Shown here: piece by piece, positions 54,110 to 64,000 of the stretch
Numbering within the stretch: the first letter of the stretch is position 1
Layout: each line of letters starts with the position of its first letter
Assembly (NCBI GenBank): GCA_934454215.1
Contig: CAKSGG010000005.1
Coordinates: 1 to 64,000 of the forward strand
From: an uncultured Clostridia bacterium
GTDB taxonomy: Bacteria; Bacillota; Clostridia; UBA1381
Direction: 5' to 3'
Length of the DNA stretch: 64,000 nt
The notes under the pieces: model-generated
Databases searched by the model: none
What the model saw: the letters and a program-made list of their open reading frames with translations, nothing else
What the model was told of the DNA's origin: nothing
Translations under genes and position numbers: made by a program

Positions 54110-56398
54110 TTATTTCAAAAATTCATATTCAAACAGCGTCGGTACAATTTCAGTATTATAATATTCTTTGACAAGGCTTTTCAATGTTTGCAAATGCCCG
54201 TGCAAGTCTGAATATACCCATACTGTCTTTCCCGTATCTTCGTCCTTGTATGAAATATCCAATTCAGCAAAAATCTGATATACGCCGTAGGTTAATTTTG
54301 AGTTATATTCTTTTGTTGTTTTGGCAGAGGCTAAAACCTTTCTCCACTGTTCAAGCAATTTTTGCTCCGCCGCATCGGGCGAAAGCTTTTTTATATCGGC
54401 TGTTGCTATTGTCGCTCCGTTTGTATCATCTAAACAAAGCTCGTTTCTGTAAAATCTGCCATCGCTCCCCGTGAATGTTCTCATATGATTTTGCATTTCA
54501 AGGCAAGTAAACAGCAAGCATTTTAATAAGAATGTGTCTAATTTATGATTTTTAACATCTTCAAAAAATCTTTCCGAACCGTCAGCCGATTTCATAATTC
54601 TTGCACGCTCTGTCCATTCCCGATTATATGTAATATATCTTGAGGCGCAGAACATAGGGAGCTTTTCCAAATAATTATCTTTTCTTAAATAAAAGCCGTT
54701 TCCATTATATCTGCCCGCAGCCAATAAGCTTGACTTTGCGTCAGGGTTATCAAATCCAACGCTGTCTGCAACCATATATCCCAGCATTTCATCACTGTAT
54801 ATAGGCTTAATCCTTTTTTTAACATTATCATTTGCTTCTTCACCGTTTAATGCTGTTAAAATACCGTTTGTTTCAGTATTTTTAAAATTAAGCCTGTCAT
54901 AATATTTTGTACTGTACAGCGTATGTACACGGTTAATATCTAATTTAATAACATCTGACAGTTCTCCGTTTTCCTTTATATCAACCCCGCTTAATTCTAT
55001 ATGCTCTATGCTTTTGTCAACATTAGCCCACAGTGCTACCATAATGCAGGCTTCTATATTAGTATGAAAATGTTTTCTGTTAAACGCAAACCCATCTATA
55101 AATTCTTTATTTATTAAATGCTGAGATTTCCAATACTTACAAGGCGAATAAACTATATAACTGTCCGTCGGCTGTCTTAAATAATATTTAAAAGCTGACC
55201 AGATAAAAGCGTTTCCCAAATCATTTGTAGCAGCGCCTTTAATCTCTTTTTTCATTTCGGTAACAACATAACTGTTTTTCCAGCCTGATGAAGTTTTAGC
55301 TTGCTTTGTTCTTTGGTGTTCCAAAGATGTCGTTTCAGCATAGGGAGGATTTTCAAACAGTATAACGGTAAATTTAGGATTGTCGATATATTGCTTAATA
55401 ACAGGATTGTCAATATATTCCTTGCTCAGAGCGTCTGCACCCCGAACAAGTCCCATATTGAAGGTATCTTCTTTTTCTGTCGGCGGTATTATATGCTTTA
55501 CTTTATCTCCGAACAAACGCATTAAAACCTTATACTCATAATATTCGATTGTAGAAATTATTGTATGCGATAATTCCTCATCAGACAGCATTGATTCCAA
55601 ATTTCCCGTTCCCGCACATCGGTCAATTATAACATAATCGTTTCCGTCAGGTACACGCTCTATTGCCTTGCGTACCAATTCAACAGATTTTTCACAGTAT
55701 TTTTCGGGCGTGTAAAAAGCCCCCAAATTCTTCTTTGATAATGTATCATTTAATTTATCCATGAGATATTTAAACTTAACATTGTCCTTGCCTGTATATG
55801 GATTTATAAACTGCTTAAAATGTTTTGGCGCTCGGATTTCTCCGATAATTTTTACCTTTCCCGTTTCATCGCCAATAAAATCAGATTTTTTCGCTGACGG
55901 ATTTTCAGCGTAATATCTGTTTGCCCAGCCGACAATACAGTTTTCATCTATATTGATTTTAGTAAATTCTTTTGAGCGCAGTACATCAATCATATTTGCC
56001 TCATCTAAATCGTTGCCGTAATCATATATTGCGGCAGGCTTATCGGAAGAAAATCCGCTGTTATCTTTTGAGGCGGCTCCCTGATATACTTTTTCAATAT
56101 AAGACAAATAATCATCGGATTTATATAAATACGCTTTTTTATCATTTAATGAAATTAAAAGCATATTTGCAGGTATGCTCTTTCCCTTAATTCTGAATGA
56201 TGACTGATACTTGATTGCCTGAAATAATACGGCGTTCAAATCATTTATATTTGTTTTAAATTCAAGTAAATTTCCGTTAATTATACCGTCGGTATTGTCG
56301 GACAAAACATCCTCCATTCTCAAATCATTATTTACCAATGCTAAATAAGCCTCATAAAAATCTCTTTGCCCTTCTTTTTCATCCTTGTATTTTTTCAT
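54110..56398 (-). CDS. Single-gene restriction-modification enzyme (type IIG-like)
   Basis: The start is the ATG at 56398 (MKKYKDEKEG), with GGAAAGG 9 nt upstream. The 762-residue protein has an N-terminal nuclease-like segment with DG-x5-LEFKTN (about 35-48), a PD-(D/E)XK signature, then an N6-adenine methyltransferase core with motif I DRCAGTGNLE (about 258-267) and motif IV ENPPYAE (about 347-353). The C-terminal 300 residues probably recognise DNA. No separate specificity or restriction gene is adjacent, so one polypeptide may do all three jobs. It is somewhat short for type IIG. The gene is isolated among housekeeping genes, suggesting acquisition. Confidence 0.85.
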   Translation of the reverse strand: MKKYKDEKEGQRDFYEAYLALVNNDLRMEDVLSDNTDGIINGNLLEFKTNINDLNAVLFQAIKYQSSFRIKGKSIPANMLLISLNDKKAYLYKSDDYLSYIEKVYQGAASKDNSGFSSDKPAAIYDYGNDLDEANMIDVLRSKEFTKINIDENCIVGWANRYYAENPSAKKSDFIGDETGKVKIIGEIRAPKHFKQFINPYTGKDNVKFKYLMDKLNDTLSKKNLGAFYTPEKYCEKSVELVRKAIERVPDGNDYVIIDRCAGTGNLESMLSDEELSHTIISTIEYYEYKVLMRLFGDKVKHIIPPTEKEDTFNMGLVRGADALSKEYIDNPVIKQYIDNPKFTVILFENPPYAETTSLEHQRTKQAKTSSGWKNSYVVTEMKKEIKGAATNDLGNAFIWSAFKYYLRQPTDSYIVYSPCKYWKSQHLINKEFIDGFAFNRKHFHTNIEACIMVALWANVDKSIEHIELSGVDIKENGELSDVIKLDINRVHTLYSTKYYDRLNFKNTETNGILTALNGEEANDNVKKRIKPIYSDEMLGYMVADSVGFDNPDAKSSLLAAGRYNGNGFYLRKDNYLEKLPMFCASRYITYNREWTERARIMKSADGSERFFEDVKNHKLDTFLLKCLLFTCLEMQNHMRTFTGSDGRFYRNELCLDDTNGATIATADIKKLSPDAAEQKLLEQWRKVLASAKTTKEYNSKLTYGVYQIFAELDISYKDEDTGKTVWVYSDLHGHLQTLKSLVKEYYNTEIVPTLFEYEFLK

Positions 56399-56432
56399 AT
56401 ATTCATACCTTTCCAATAATATCCTTACAGAT

Positions 56433-56461
56433 ATAATATCAAATTTTCTCTGCTGTGTCAA
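56433..56461 (-). promoter_or_regulatory. Promoter of the restriction-modification gene
   Basis: TTGACA (56461-56456), 17 bp, TATTAT (56438-56433) on the minus strand. Confidence 0.65.
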
Positions 56462-56474
56462 GAAAAAATTTGCC

Positions 56475-56503
56475 TTGAATTTTTAAAATTAATATGCTAT
56501 AAT
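56475..56503 (+). promoter_or_regulatory. Promoter of the histidinol-phosphatase gene
   Basis: TTGAAT (56475-56480), 17 bp, TATAAT (56498-56503); back to back with the restriction-modification promoter. Confidence 0.7.
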
Positions 56504-56528
56504 ATAAGAAAATCAAAGGAGCTCAGCC

Positions 56529-57269
56529 ATGAAAAAAGACTATCATCTTCACCCGAATATAATAAATAATCCGTCTCAGGCAGAGGATTTCATCAACCGT
56601 GCAATACAGCTCGGATTTGACGAAATTTGTTTTACCGACCATATGCCGTTTTCGATAACGCATAACGAATTTGACAGAATCCCCGACGGCTGTGTCGGCG
56701 AATACTGCAAGCGTGTAAAAGAGCTTGCACTCATGCACAAAAACGAAATCACAATAAAAACAGGAATTGAAATTGATTATCACCCCTATTACGAGCATGA
56801 AATAAAAAATGTACTTTCACAGGGTGAGTTTGACTATATTTTAGGGTCATCGCATCTTAGCATAGACGGGTATCATATTGATTTAAAAAATACAACAAGA
56901 ACCGAATATGCACGCATGGTTTTATCAAATTATTTATGCGCCGCAAAATCGGGCTTATTCGATACGCTTTCTCACATTGACGTCTATAGGTGGGTATTTG
57001 ACGCATATCCGCTTATTGATGATAATTTCAAGGCTTCATCATGCTTTGATATACTTGACGATATATTTTCGGCGCTTGAAAAAAGCGGTATTTATCTGGA
57101 ACTTAACGCTGCGCCGCTTTACAAAAAATTTGATAACTTCGGCTTTTATCCTCAGTATGAAATTCTTGACCTTGCAAAAAAATACAACATAAAATATATA
57201 TACGGTTCGGACGCACACACCGCCGATAAAGTAGGATTTGGTTATGATGAAATAAAAAATTTTTTCTAA
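56529..57269 (+). CDS. hisJ: PHP-family histidinol-phosphatase
   Basis: A 246-residue metal-dependent phosphatase. The PHP metal ligands are visible: DYHLHPN (HxH at about 5-7), FTDHMPF, GIEIDYH, GSSHL, SHIDVYR and GSDAH near the C-terminus. It dephosphorylates histidinol phosphate in histidine synthesis; other PHP substrates are possible because no his genes are nearby. AAAGGAG precedes the ATG, and it has its own promoter and terminator. Confidence 0.88.
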   Translation: MKKDYHLHPNIINNPSQAEDFINRAIQLGFDEICFTDHMPFSITHNEFDRIPDGCVGEYCKRVKELALMHKNEITIKTGIEIDYHPYYEHEIKNVLSQGEFDYILGSSHLSIDGYHIDLKNTTRTEYARMVLSNYLCAAKSGLFDTLSHIDVYRWVFDAYPLIDDNFKASSCFDILDDIFSALEKSGIYLELNAAPLYKKFDNFGFYPQYEILDLAKKYNIKYIYGSDAHTADKVGFGYDEIKNFF

Positions 57270-57281
57270 AAATTAACAGCA

Positions 57282-57323
57282 AAACACGCCGTCTGAAACT
57301 GTTATGTTCCAAACGGCGTGTTT
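57282..57323. terminator. Strong hairpin terminator between hisJ and the V-ATPase operon
   Basis: AAACACGCCGT (57282-57292) and ACGGCGTGTTT (57313-57323) form an 11-bp perfect stem; it works for both converging transcripts. Confidence 0.85.
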
Positions 57324-57327
57324 CTCT

Positions 57328-57993
57328 TTATTGCCCTGCTTTATGCTTTGCCTCTAAATTTTCTTCAATCATCATGTCCTTGACTTTCATAAGCCTTGCG
57401 GTTGTACTTCGCTCATTTTCATCAAGCTTCATTGTAATGAATTTAATCGTTTCCTCATATCTTGGTATCATAACGTGTTCAAGAGCATTGACTCGGCGGC
57501 GCGTTTTCTCAATTTCCGACGCCATAAGCTGGCATGATTTCTCGACCTCCGCAAGCCGTATCAGCTTAGGGCCTACAGCCGCAAGCTCTGCTATTGCATT
57601 ATCCGTATCACCCGACGTATACGCATATCCGTATGAATAAATGTCATGAGGATTGCTCGTTTTGTATTCGATTTTATACTGCGGAATAATTACGCTCATA
57701 ACGTTTTTTTCCTGTATATCAAGATACATTTCCTGCTTCGGGCACATCAATGCAACGTCAAGTATTTCATTCTGTACAACACTCCTTGCTACAGCCATGC
57801 TTTTATTCGCCGCCGTAACCGCCGCCTCAACCTCCGCACGCAGGGTTTGATTTTCCCTTATCAAATCTAAAAACTGCCGCATAAGCTCATCACGCTTATC
57901 CTTTAACAGCTTATGTCCCCGTCTTGCGGTAATCAGCTTTCGTTTCAGATTTGTAAGCTCCATTCTGGTGGGATTTACATTCAAAACTGCCAT
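57328..57993 (-). CDS. ntpD: V-type ATPase subunit D
   Basis: A 221-residue central-stalk rotor subunit. NPTRMELTNLKRKLITARRGHKLLKDKRDEL at the N-terminus and the paired helices near 160-195 (EKTRRRVNALEHVMIPRYEETI) form the long coiled coil inside the A3B3 head. It follows ntpB by 12 bp and is the last gene of the operon. Confidence 0.95.
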   Translation of the reverse strand: MAVLNVNPTRMELTNLKRKLITARRGHKLLKDKRDELMRQFLDLIRENQTLRAEVEAAVTAANKSMAVARSVVQNEILDVALMCPKQEMYLDIQEKNVMSVIIPQYKIEYKTSNPHDIYSYGYAYTSGDTDNAIAELAAVGPKLIRLAEVEKSCQLMASEIEKTRRRVNALEHVMIPRYEETIKFITMKLDENERSTTARLMKVKDMMIEENLEAKHKAGQ

Positions 57994-58005
57994 GCAATCA
58001 CCGCC

Positions 58006-59376
58006 TTATTCCTCATAATATTTATCAAGATATTCGTCATTTATACGCTTCAGCTCGCTCCTTGGCAAAATTCTGAGCAGCTTCCAGCCTATATCAAGCG
58101 TTTCCTCTATGCTCCTGTCGGTATCATACCCCTGTGAAACATACTCTTCCTCAAAAGCGTCCGCAAATTTTGCATACAGCTTATCAATATCGGTCAGCGC
58201 CGCCTCGCCCAGAATTACCATTAATTCCTTTGCGTCCTTTCCTCTTGCGTATGCGGAGAAAAGCTGATTCATAGTTCCGCTGTGGTCGGCTCTTGTTCTG
58301 CCCTCGCCGATTCCCTTGTCCTTTAATCTCGAAAGAGACGGCAAAACGTCTATCGGAGGAGTTATACCCTTTCTGTACAAATCTCTTGACAGTATAATCT
58401 GACCCTCCGTAATATATCCCGTAAGGTCGGGAATCGGGTGCGTTTTATCATCTTCGGGCATTGTCAGAATAGGTATCATGGTGATTGAACCGTCCTTGCC
58501 GTTTTGTCTGCCCGCTCTTTCATAAATCGTAGCCAAATCGGTGTACATATATCCCGGGTAGCCCCGTCTGCCCGGAACTTCCTTTCTTGCCGCCGAAACC
58601 TCGCGCAGTGCGTCGGCGTAGTTTGTAATGTCCGTAAGAATTACAAGCACGTGCATATTTTTTTCAAATGCAAGATATTCCGCCGCCGTAAGCGCCATTT
58701 TAGGCGTTGCGATTCTTTCTATTGCAGGGTCGTTTGCAAGGTTTATAAACAACACTGTTCTGTCAAGCGCTCCCGTTTCTCTGAACGAATCTATAAAATA
58801 ATTGGATTCCTCAAATGTAATACCCATAGCCGCAAAAACAACGGCGAATTTTTCATCCTTTCCTCTTACCTTTGCCTGACGTGCAATCTGCGCCGCAAGC
58901 TGTGCATGAGGAAGTCCGCTTGCCGAGAATATCGGTAGTTTTTGACCTCTTACAAGAGTATTAAGTCCGTCTATTGCCGAAACTCCCGTCTGAATAAACT
59001 CCTGCGGATAACGTCTTGCGGCAGGGTTCATCGGCTTGCCGTTTACGTCAAGGCGCATTTCGGGAACAATTTCGGGGCCGTCGTCAATCGGTCTGCCAAG
59101 TCCGTCAAAAACTCTGCCGAGCATATCGGGAGATACGGGCAATTCCATTTGTCTGCCCAAAAATCTTACCTTGCTTTCGGCAGGATTTATACCCGTTGAA
59201 TTTTCAAAAAGCTGAACAAGCACATTTGAGCCGTTCACCTCAAGAACACGGCAGCGGCGCTTTTCTCCGTTGCCAAGCTCAATTTCGCCAAGCTCGTTAT
59301 ACGTTACTCCGCTTACGTTTTTTATAAGCATAAGCGGACCTGCAACCTCCTCGATTGTTCTGTATTCCTTAGGCAT
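58006..59376 (-). CDS. ntpB: V-type ATPase subunit B
   Basis: A 456-residue non-catalytic nucleotide-binding head subunit. Seen: [35 protein letters not shown] (without a functional P-loop), [22 protein letters not shown], and [18 protein letters not shown] text. The start overlaps the ntpA stop by one base (TAATG). It forms the hexameric head with subunit A. Confidence 0.97.
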   Translation of the reverse strand: MPKEYRTIEEVAGPLMLIKNVSGVTYNELGEIELGNGEKRRCRVLEVNGSNVLVQLFENSTGINPAESKVRFLGRQMELPVSPDMLGRVFDGLGRPIDDGPEIVPEMRLDVNGKPMNPAARRYPQEFIQTGVSAIDGLNTLVRGQKLPIFSASGLPHAQLAAQIARQAKVRGKDEKFAVVFAAMGITFEESNYFIDSFRETGALDRTVLFINLANDPAIERIATPKMALTAAEYLAFEKNMHVLVILTDITNYADALREVSAARKEVPGRRGYPGYMYTDLATIYERAGRQNGKDGSITMIPILTMPEDDKTHPIPDLTGYITEGQIILSRDLYRKGITPPIDVLPSLSRLKDKGIGEGRTRADHSGTMNQLFSAYARGKDAKELMVILGEAALTDIDKLYAKFADAFEEEYVSQGYDTDRSIEETLDIGWKLLRILPRSELKRINDEYLDKYYEE

Positions 59377-61142
59377 TATTTATCCCCCTTTCCCATTGCG
59401 GCGTTCACTTCTTTTTCAAGCTCACGCATAACGTTATTATATTCCGTATCGGTATTTTCTTCTTTTACGTATTTGAAACGTCCGATTTTTTCACGTACTG
59501 CCAATGCCGCCAATTCCTCAATCGGTGCGTTTGATTTAAGAGCCTCACAGCACAAATCATAATAAGCCAAAATCAATCTCATCATATACAATTGCTTTTT
59601 AAGGCTTGTATATGTGTCAACCTCATGAAATGCAAGCTGATGCAGAAAATCCTCTCTTATTGAGCGTGCCGTTTCCATTTTCAGTCTGTCGTTGGGCGAA
59701 AGTGCGTCCATACCGACAAGTTTAACTATTTCTTCAAGCTCTGCCTCCTGCTGTAAAATGCTCATCAGTCTGCCCCTCAAATTCATCCAGTCGGCGTCTA
59801 CATTCTCACTGTACCAGTTTTTAAGCAAATCAAGATACAGCGAATAGCTTGTAAGCCAGTTTATTGCAGGGAAATGACGTTTATACGCAAGATTTGCATC
59901 AAGTCCCCAGAATACCTTTACAATTCTCAGCGTTGCCTGAGAAACAGGCTCTGATATATCTCCGCCCGGAGGGCTTACCGCACCGATTGCCGAGAGTGCG
60001 CCCTCTCTGCCGTTCTTTCCGAGTGATATGACACGTCCCGCTCTTTCATAGAACTGTGCAAGACGGCTTCCCAGATATGCAGGATACCCCTCTTCACCAG
60101 GCATTTCTTCAAGTCTGCCCGACATTTCACGCAAGGCCTCCGCCCACCGTGACGTTGAATCCGCCATAAGCGCAACGCTGTAGCCCATATCTCTGAAATA
60201 CTCGGCAATCGTTATACCCGTATATATTGACGCTTCTCTTGCCGCAACAGGCATATCCGAGGTATTCGCAATAAGCACGGTTCTTTCCATAAGCGACTTG
60301 CCCGTATGCGGGTCTATCAGCTCCGGAAATTCATTCAGAACGTCCGTCATTTCGTTTCCTCTTTCGCCGCAGCCTATATATACGACTATATCAGCCTCTG
60401 CCCATTTTGCAAGCTGATGCTGTGTAACCGTTTTTCCGCTGCCGAAAGGTCCGGGGATTGCCGCAACGCCGCCCTTTGCAATCGGGAACATGGTATCGAC
60501 AACTCTTTGTCCCGTGATAAGCGGTTTATCGGGCGAAAGCTTTTTCGCATACGGTCTGCCCTTTCTGACAGGCCATTTCTGCATAAGCGTTAAAGTTTTA
60601 TCACCCTTTTCTATTTCGATAACGCATACCGTTTCCGTAACGTCATATTCGCCGCTCTGTATGCTTTTGATTTTGCCTTTGATACCGTACGGCACCATAA
60701 TTTTATGCAGAACAATATCGGTTTCCTGAACTGTTCCTATTATATCGCCCGTTTCAACCTCATCGCCTACATTTACGCAAGCGTTAAATTTCCATTTTTT
60801 ATCTCTTTTCAGCGACGCAACCTCAACGCCTCTGTCAAGATTGTTTCCGCATATTTTCATAATATCGTCAAGCGGTCTTTGAATACCGTCAAATATACTT
60901 CCTATAAGCCCCGGTCCCAGCTCAACGCTGAGCGGTTCGCCCGTCGATTCGACAGGTTCGCCCGTTCCGAGTCCCGATGTTTCCTCATAAACCTGAATAC
61001 TTGCCCTGTCGCCGTGCATTTCGATAATTTCGCCTATGAGCCTGTGCGAGCTTACCCTTACAACGTCAAACATATTTGCGTCACGCATATCCTCGGCAAT
61101 TACCAAAGGGCCGCTGACCTTAACTATTGTACCATTACTCAT
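59376..61142 (-). CDS. ntpA: V-type ATPase catalytic subunit A
   Basis: A 588-residue catalytic subunit with the P-loop GPFGSGKT (about 230), the large non-homologous insert before it, the catalytic GERGNEM region and the [32 protein letters not shown] block. GGAGG precedes the ATG. The size is normal for prokaryotic V/A-type A subunits. It drives or is driven by ion flow through the K ring. Confidence 0.97.
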   Translation of the reverse strand: MSNGTIVKVSGPLVIAEDMRDANMFDVVRVSSHRLIGEIIEMHGDRASIQVYEETSGLGTGEPVESTGEPLSVELGPGLIGSIFDGIQRPLDDIMKICGNNLDRGVEVASLKRDKKWKFNACVNVGDEVETGDIIGTVQETDIVLHKIMVPYGIKGKIKSIQSGEYDVTETVCVIEIEKGDKTLTLMQKWPVRKGRPYAKKLSPDKPLITGQRVVDTMFPIAKGGVAAIPGPFGSGKTVTQHQLAKWAEADIVVYIGCGERGNEMTDVLNEFPELIDPHTGKSLMERTVLIANTSDMPVAAREASIYTGITIAEYFRDMGYSVALMADSTSRWAEALREMSGRLEEMPGEEGYPAYLGSRLAQFYERAGRVISLGKNGREGALSAIGAVSPPGGDISEPVSQATLRIVKVFWGLDANLAYKRHFPAINWLTSYSLYLDLLKNWYSENVDADWMNLRGRLMSILQQEAELEEIVKLVGMDALSPNDRLKMETARSIREDFLHQLAFHEVDTYTSLKKQLYMMRLILAYYDLCCEALKSNAPIEELAALAVREKIGRFKYVKEENTDTEYNNVMRELEKEVNAAMGKGDK

Positions 61143-61152
61143 AATGTTCCTC

Positions 61153-61464
61153 CTATTTGAGAATATTTGAACCTATCGCCTTTTCAACGGACTTGTTTAC
61201 GTCCGCCATGCCTGCCCCCGTATTGCCTTTAATCCCCGGAATCGGAATTATTGCAGGCTTGCTCACAAAACGATAACGTTCAATTTCATCTGATATTTTC
61301 GCCGCCAATTCCTCTGTTATATAGATAATTCCAAAATCATTGTCCGCAAGCTTTTTCAGAATGTCTGCCGCTTCGCCGCTTTCCTCCGCCGGAAATATCG
61401 TCATGCCGAGTGCGGCAAAGCCGTATATACTGTCTTTATCTCCCATAACGGCTATTTTATACAT
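61153..61464 (-). CDS. ntpG: V-type ATPase subunit F (NtpG)
   Basis: The start at 61464 (MYKIAVMGD) overlaps the ntpC stop by 8 bp; a longer reading to 61527 has no site. The 103-residue Rossmann-like rotor protein has [17 protein letters not shown] and [12 protein letters not shown], typical of subunit F. The Enterococcus hirae name is NtpG; gene order I-K-E-C-G-A-B-D is identical to that operon. Confidence 0.93.
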   Translation of the reverse strand: MYKIAVMGDKDSIYGFAALGMTIFPAEESGEAADILKKLADNDFGIIYITEELAAKISDEIERYRFVSKPAIIPIPGIKGNTGAGMADVNKSVEKAIGSNILK

Positions 61465-62413
61465 ACATATCACGCATCCTTTCGCGAATAACGTTCTGCG
61501 GCATACCTGCATATTTTGCGCTTGCAATAATTCTGATGTTTTTAGCCTCGTCTTCTCTTGCGCAGTAATATGCGATAAGCGGTTCTATGCCAAAGCTTAT
61601 GCGCTTTGCTTCGTCAAGCATTTCCGTAATATAATTATCACACCTGCGTTCAATCTCAGCGGCTGATGATTCCGTCAAAAAAGCATATTGAGTACCGCTC
61701 AGATACGTAACAAGCTGCTCCGTTCCCCTCATCGCAGCCTTTTTAAGCTCCTCCGTATCAACGCCCTCACACTCGCAGAAAGCATATTCGTAAAGAGTCT
61801 CGTCCGCATTCACCGCCGCAAGCCTGAACGCAATTTTTATATCGGTAAGCGCTGCGGTTTCGTTGGCAAGTCTTTTTGAAAACTCATCTTCCTTTGCAAA
61901 TTCAAGCATACATTCCATTGATTTTTTATCAAGAAACATATCCAGCAGTCTGCCGTCCATTGTTGATGTCAGCAGCTCATATCCGTCCTTTGCCGAGTCG
62001 GCAATCCATTTCGGCAGCAAATCAAAACCCTTTGAAGTAACCGCATCATACATTTCATCAATATTGATAATACACGGCTTCATACATAATTTTCTGCCGT
62101 CCGTATCAACCGCAATTCCCTTTATGATTGCTTTCAGATTATGAAAATCATTTTTCACAATCAAAAATTCCAGTCTTTCCTTATCGGGAGCAATATCCTC
62201 CAGATAATTCCATGTATCATTCATATAGGAGGATAATGCGGCAGATGCATCCGATGTCGTTTCAAAGCCCGAAAAGCCTTTATCAATAAGAATTTGTCTC
62301 ATTTCATCAAATGACGCGGCATTAATAAGCTGTTCCGTAAACGCTTGAGAAATCAATTCGGTTTCTTTTACTCTTACGCAGGCAACCGCATAAGCGTATT
62401 CCGTATTATTCAT
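61457..62413 (-). CDS. ntpC: V-type ATPase subunit C
   Basis: A 318-residue funnel-shaped subunit linking the rotor stalk to the membrane ring. It is mainly helical with YAYAVACVRVKETELIS at the N-terminus and [32 protein letters not shown] at the C-terminus (given here in part: NIRIIASAKYAGMP), the family ending. It is situated 11 bp after ntpE and overlaps ntpG by 8 bp. Confidence 0.93.
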   Translation of the reverse strand: MNNTEYAYAVACVRVKETELISQAFTEQLINAASFDEMRQILIDKGFSGFETTSDASAALSSYMNDTWNYLEDIAPDKERLEFLIVKNDFHNLKAIIKGIAVDTDGRKLCMKPCIINIDEMYDAVTSKGFDLLPKWIADSAKDGYELLTSTMDGRLLDMFLDKKSMECMLEFAKEDEFSKRLANETAALTDIKIAFRLAAVNADETLYEYAFCECEGVDTEELKKAAMRGTEQLVTYLSGTQYAFLTESSAAEIERRCDNYITEMLDEAKRISFGIEPLIAYYCAREDEAKNIRIIASAKYAGMPQNVIRERMRDMYV

Positions 62414-62424
62414 TTTCTCTCCTC

Positions 62425-63018
62425 CTATGAATTAAGCCTTTTATATAATTTGTCCTTAATCTCGTCTTTCTTTTCTTCAATAAGAGCGTCAAATGTACAG
62501 TTTTCTTCAATCTCGCCGTATGCTATCACACAGCCGGGCTTTATATCGTACGGCTTTTGAGCTAATATAACAGACGCATTTTTTTCCGAAAGAGACTTGT
62601 TTACTTTTTCGATAAAATCTTGGGGCATACGCTCCATGTCGGTTTCATTCAAACGCAGCTCGCCTTGATTTTCATGCGAATATTTTAAAATCAGCTTAAA
62701 CAGCATTTCAAAATATTTATCAGTCCGTGCGGATTCCATTTCTTTCAGTGCAGTACTGATACAATCGGAAATAATCTCCGACTTTGCCGCAAGCTCCTGC
62801 CTTTTTATATATGACAGACTTCCGCTTTCAGCGTTTTCTATAAGCTGATGAGCCTTTTTCTGCGCCGCATTTATTATAATCTCTGCGTCCTTTTTTGCCG
62901 ATTCCTCCGTCGCCGCAATATACGCCGCCGACTCACGCTCCGCATCATCGGTTATTTTTTTTGCCTCCGCTTTGCCGTCGTCCTCGATTTTTAAAAGTAT
63001 CTGTTCCAATCCGTTCAT
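62425..63018 (-). CDS. ntpE: V-type ATPase subunit E
   Basis: A 197-residue peripheral-stalk subunit. The first 90 residues are a charged coiled coil with many Ala and Glu (KIEDDGKAEAKKITDDAERES), and the second half is a globular domain (DFIEKVNKSLSE, IKPGCVIAYGEIEENCTFDALI). It normally pairs with a short H/G subunit, not seen in the window. It follows ntpK by 15 bp. Confidence 0.92.
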   Translation of the reverse strand: MNGLEQILLKIEDDGKAEAKKITDDAERESAAYIAATEESAKKDAEIIINAAQKKAHQLIENAESGSLSYIKRQELAAKSEIISDCISTALKEMESARTDKYFEMLFKLILKYSHENQGELRLNETDMERMPQDFIEKVNKSLSEKNASVILAQKPYDIKPGCVIAYGEIEENCTFDALIEEKKDEIKDKLYKRLNS

Positions 63019-63033
63019 ATCGTAAGCTCCGTT

Positions 63034-64000
<967 letters not shown>

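Overview
The window reads as a chromosome segment of a spore-forming, low-to-mid GC member of the Clostridia (Bacillota), most likely a gut carbohydrate user. The sporulation pair yabP/yabQ sits beside divIC and rqcP, the order SRP RNA-dnaX-yaaK-recR is the usual Bacillota one, start sites carry AGGAGG-type ribosome binding sites, and many promoters match TTGACA-17 bp-TATAAT. A genus cannot be assigned. No rRNA, tRNA, CRISPR array, transposase or phage gene was seen.

Layout. 1-18 kb: a glycan-utilisation locus on the minus strand (two LplB/LplC-type permeases, a lipoprotein binding protein, two large paralogous secreted beta-sandwich proteins, and a parallel beta-helix protein cut by the window edge). 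Opposite it lie a YesN/YesM-type two-component system with a polysaccharide deacetylase gene between regulator and kinase, then two AraC regulators, a Gfo/Idh/MocA dehydrogenase and a TIM-barrel isomerase. 17.5-33.4 kb, minus strand: housekeeping genes (S41 protease, murI, ddl, rluD, lspA, tsaD, rimI, LMW phosphatase, sua5, pncB, a membrane protein with DUF6273, an S1 protein, divIC, yabQ, yabP, rqcP, galT, SGNH protein). 33.5-39.2 kb, mainly plus strand: folC, then SRP RNA, dnaX, yaaK, recR, with rnmV and a DUF6514-like gene opposing. 39.2-45.8 kb: a stalk-domain protein, a GH27 alpha-galactosidase operon facing its AraC regulator, an amino-acid ABC transporter, and a decayed M14 carboxypeptidase. 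45.8-49.6 kb: a c-di-GMP pair (degenerate GGDEF with intact EAL, and a diguanylate cyclase) and an RNHCP zinc protein. 49.7-57.3 kb: a csoR-copA-copZ copper operon, a second dehydrogenase, a single-gene type IIG-like restriction-modification enzyme and a histidinol phosphatase. 57.3-64 kb: a V-type ATPase operon in the order I-K-E-C-G-A-B-D whose K subunit keeps the Na+-binding residues known from Enterococcus hirae.

Observations beyond ordinary annotation: (1) the diguanylate cyclase has a perfect (GTAT)18 tract in its leader and a 4-bp tandem duplication that frameshifts its first codons, so it looks phase-variable; (2) the RNHCP gene has two mutually exclusive leader hairpins, one of which buries its ribosome binding site; (3) a family of about 105-bp nested-palindrome elements with terminal inverted repeats, together with a second unrelated palindrome, sits exactly at gene 3' ends and supplies or overlaps the stop codon; (4) dnaX carries an in-frame A9 slippery run that would give a gamma-sized product; (5) direct repeats of 21-22 bp next to two sugar promoters look like AraC/YesN operators. 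The hairpin elements and the RNHCP leader switch are the best candidates for something undescribed.
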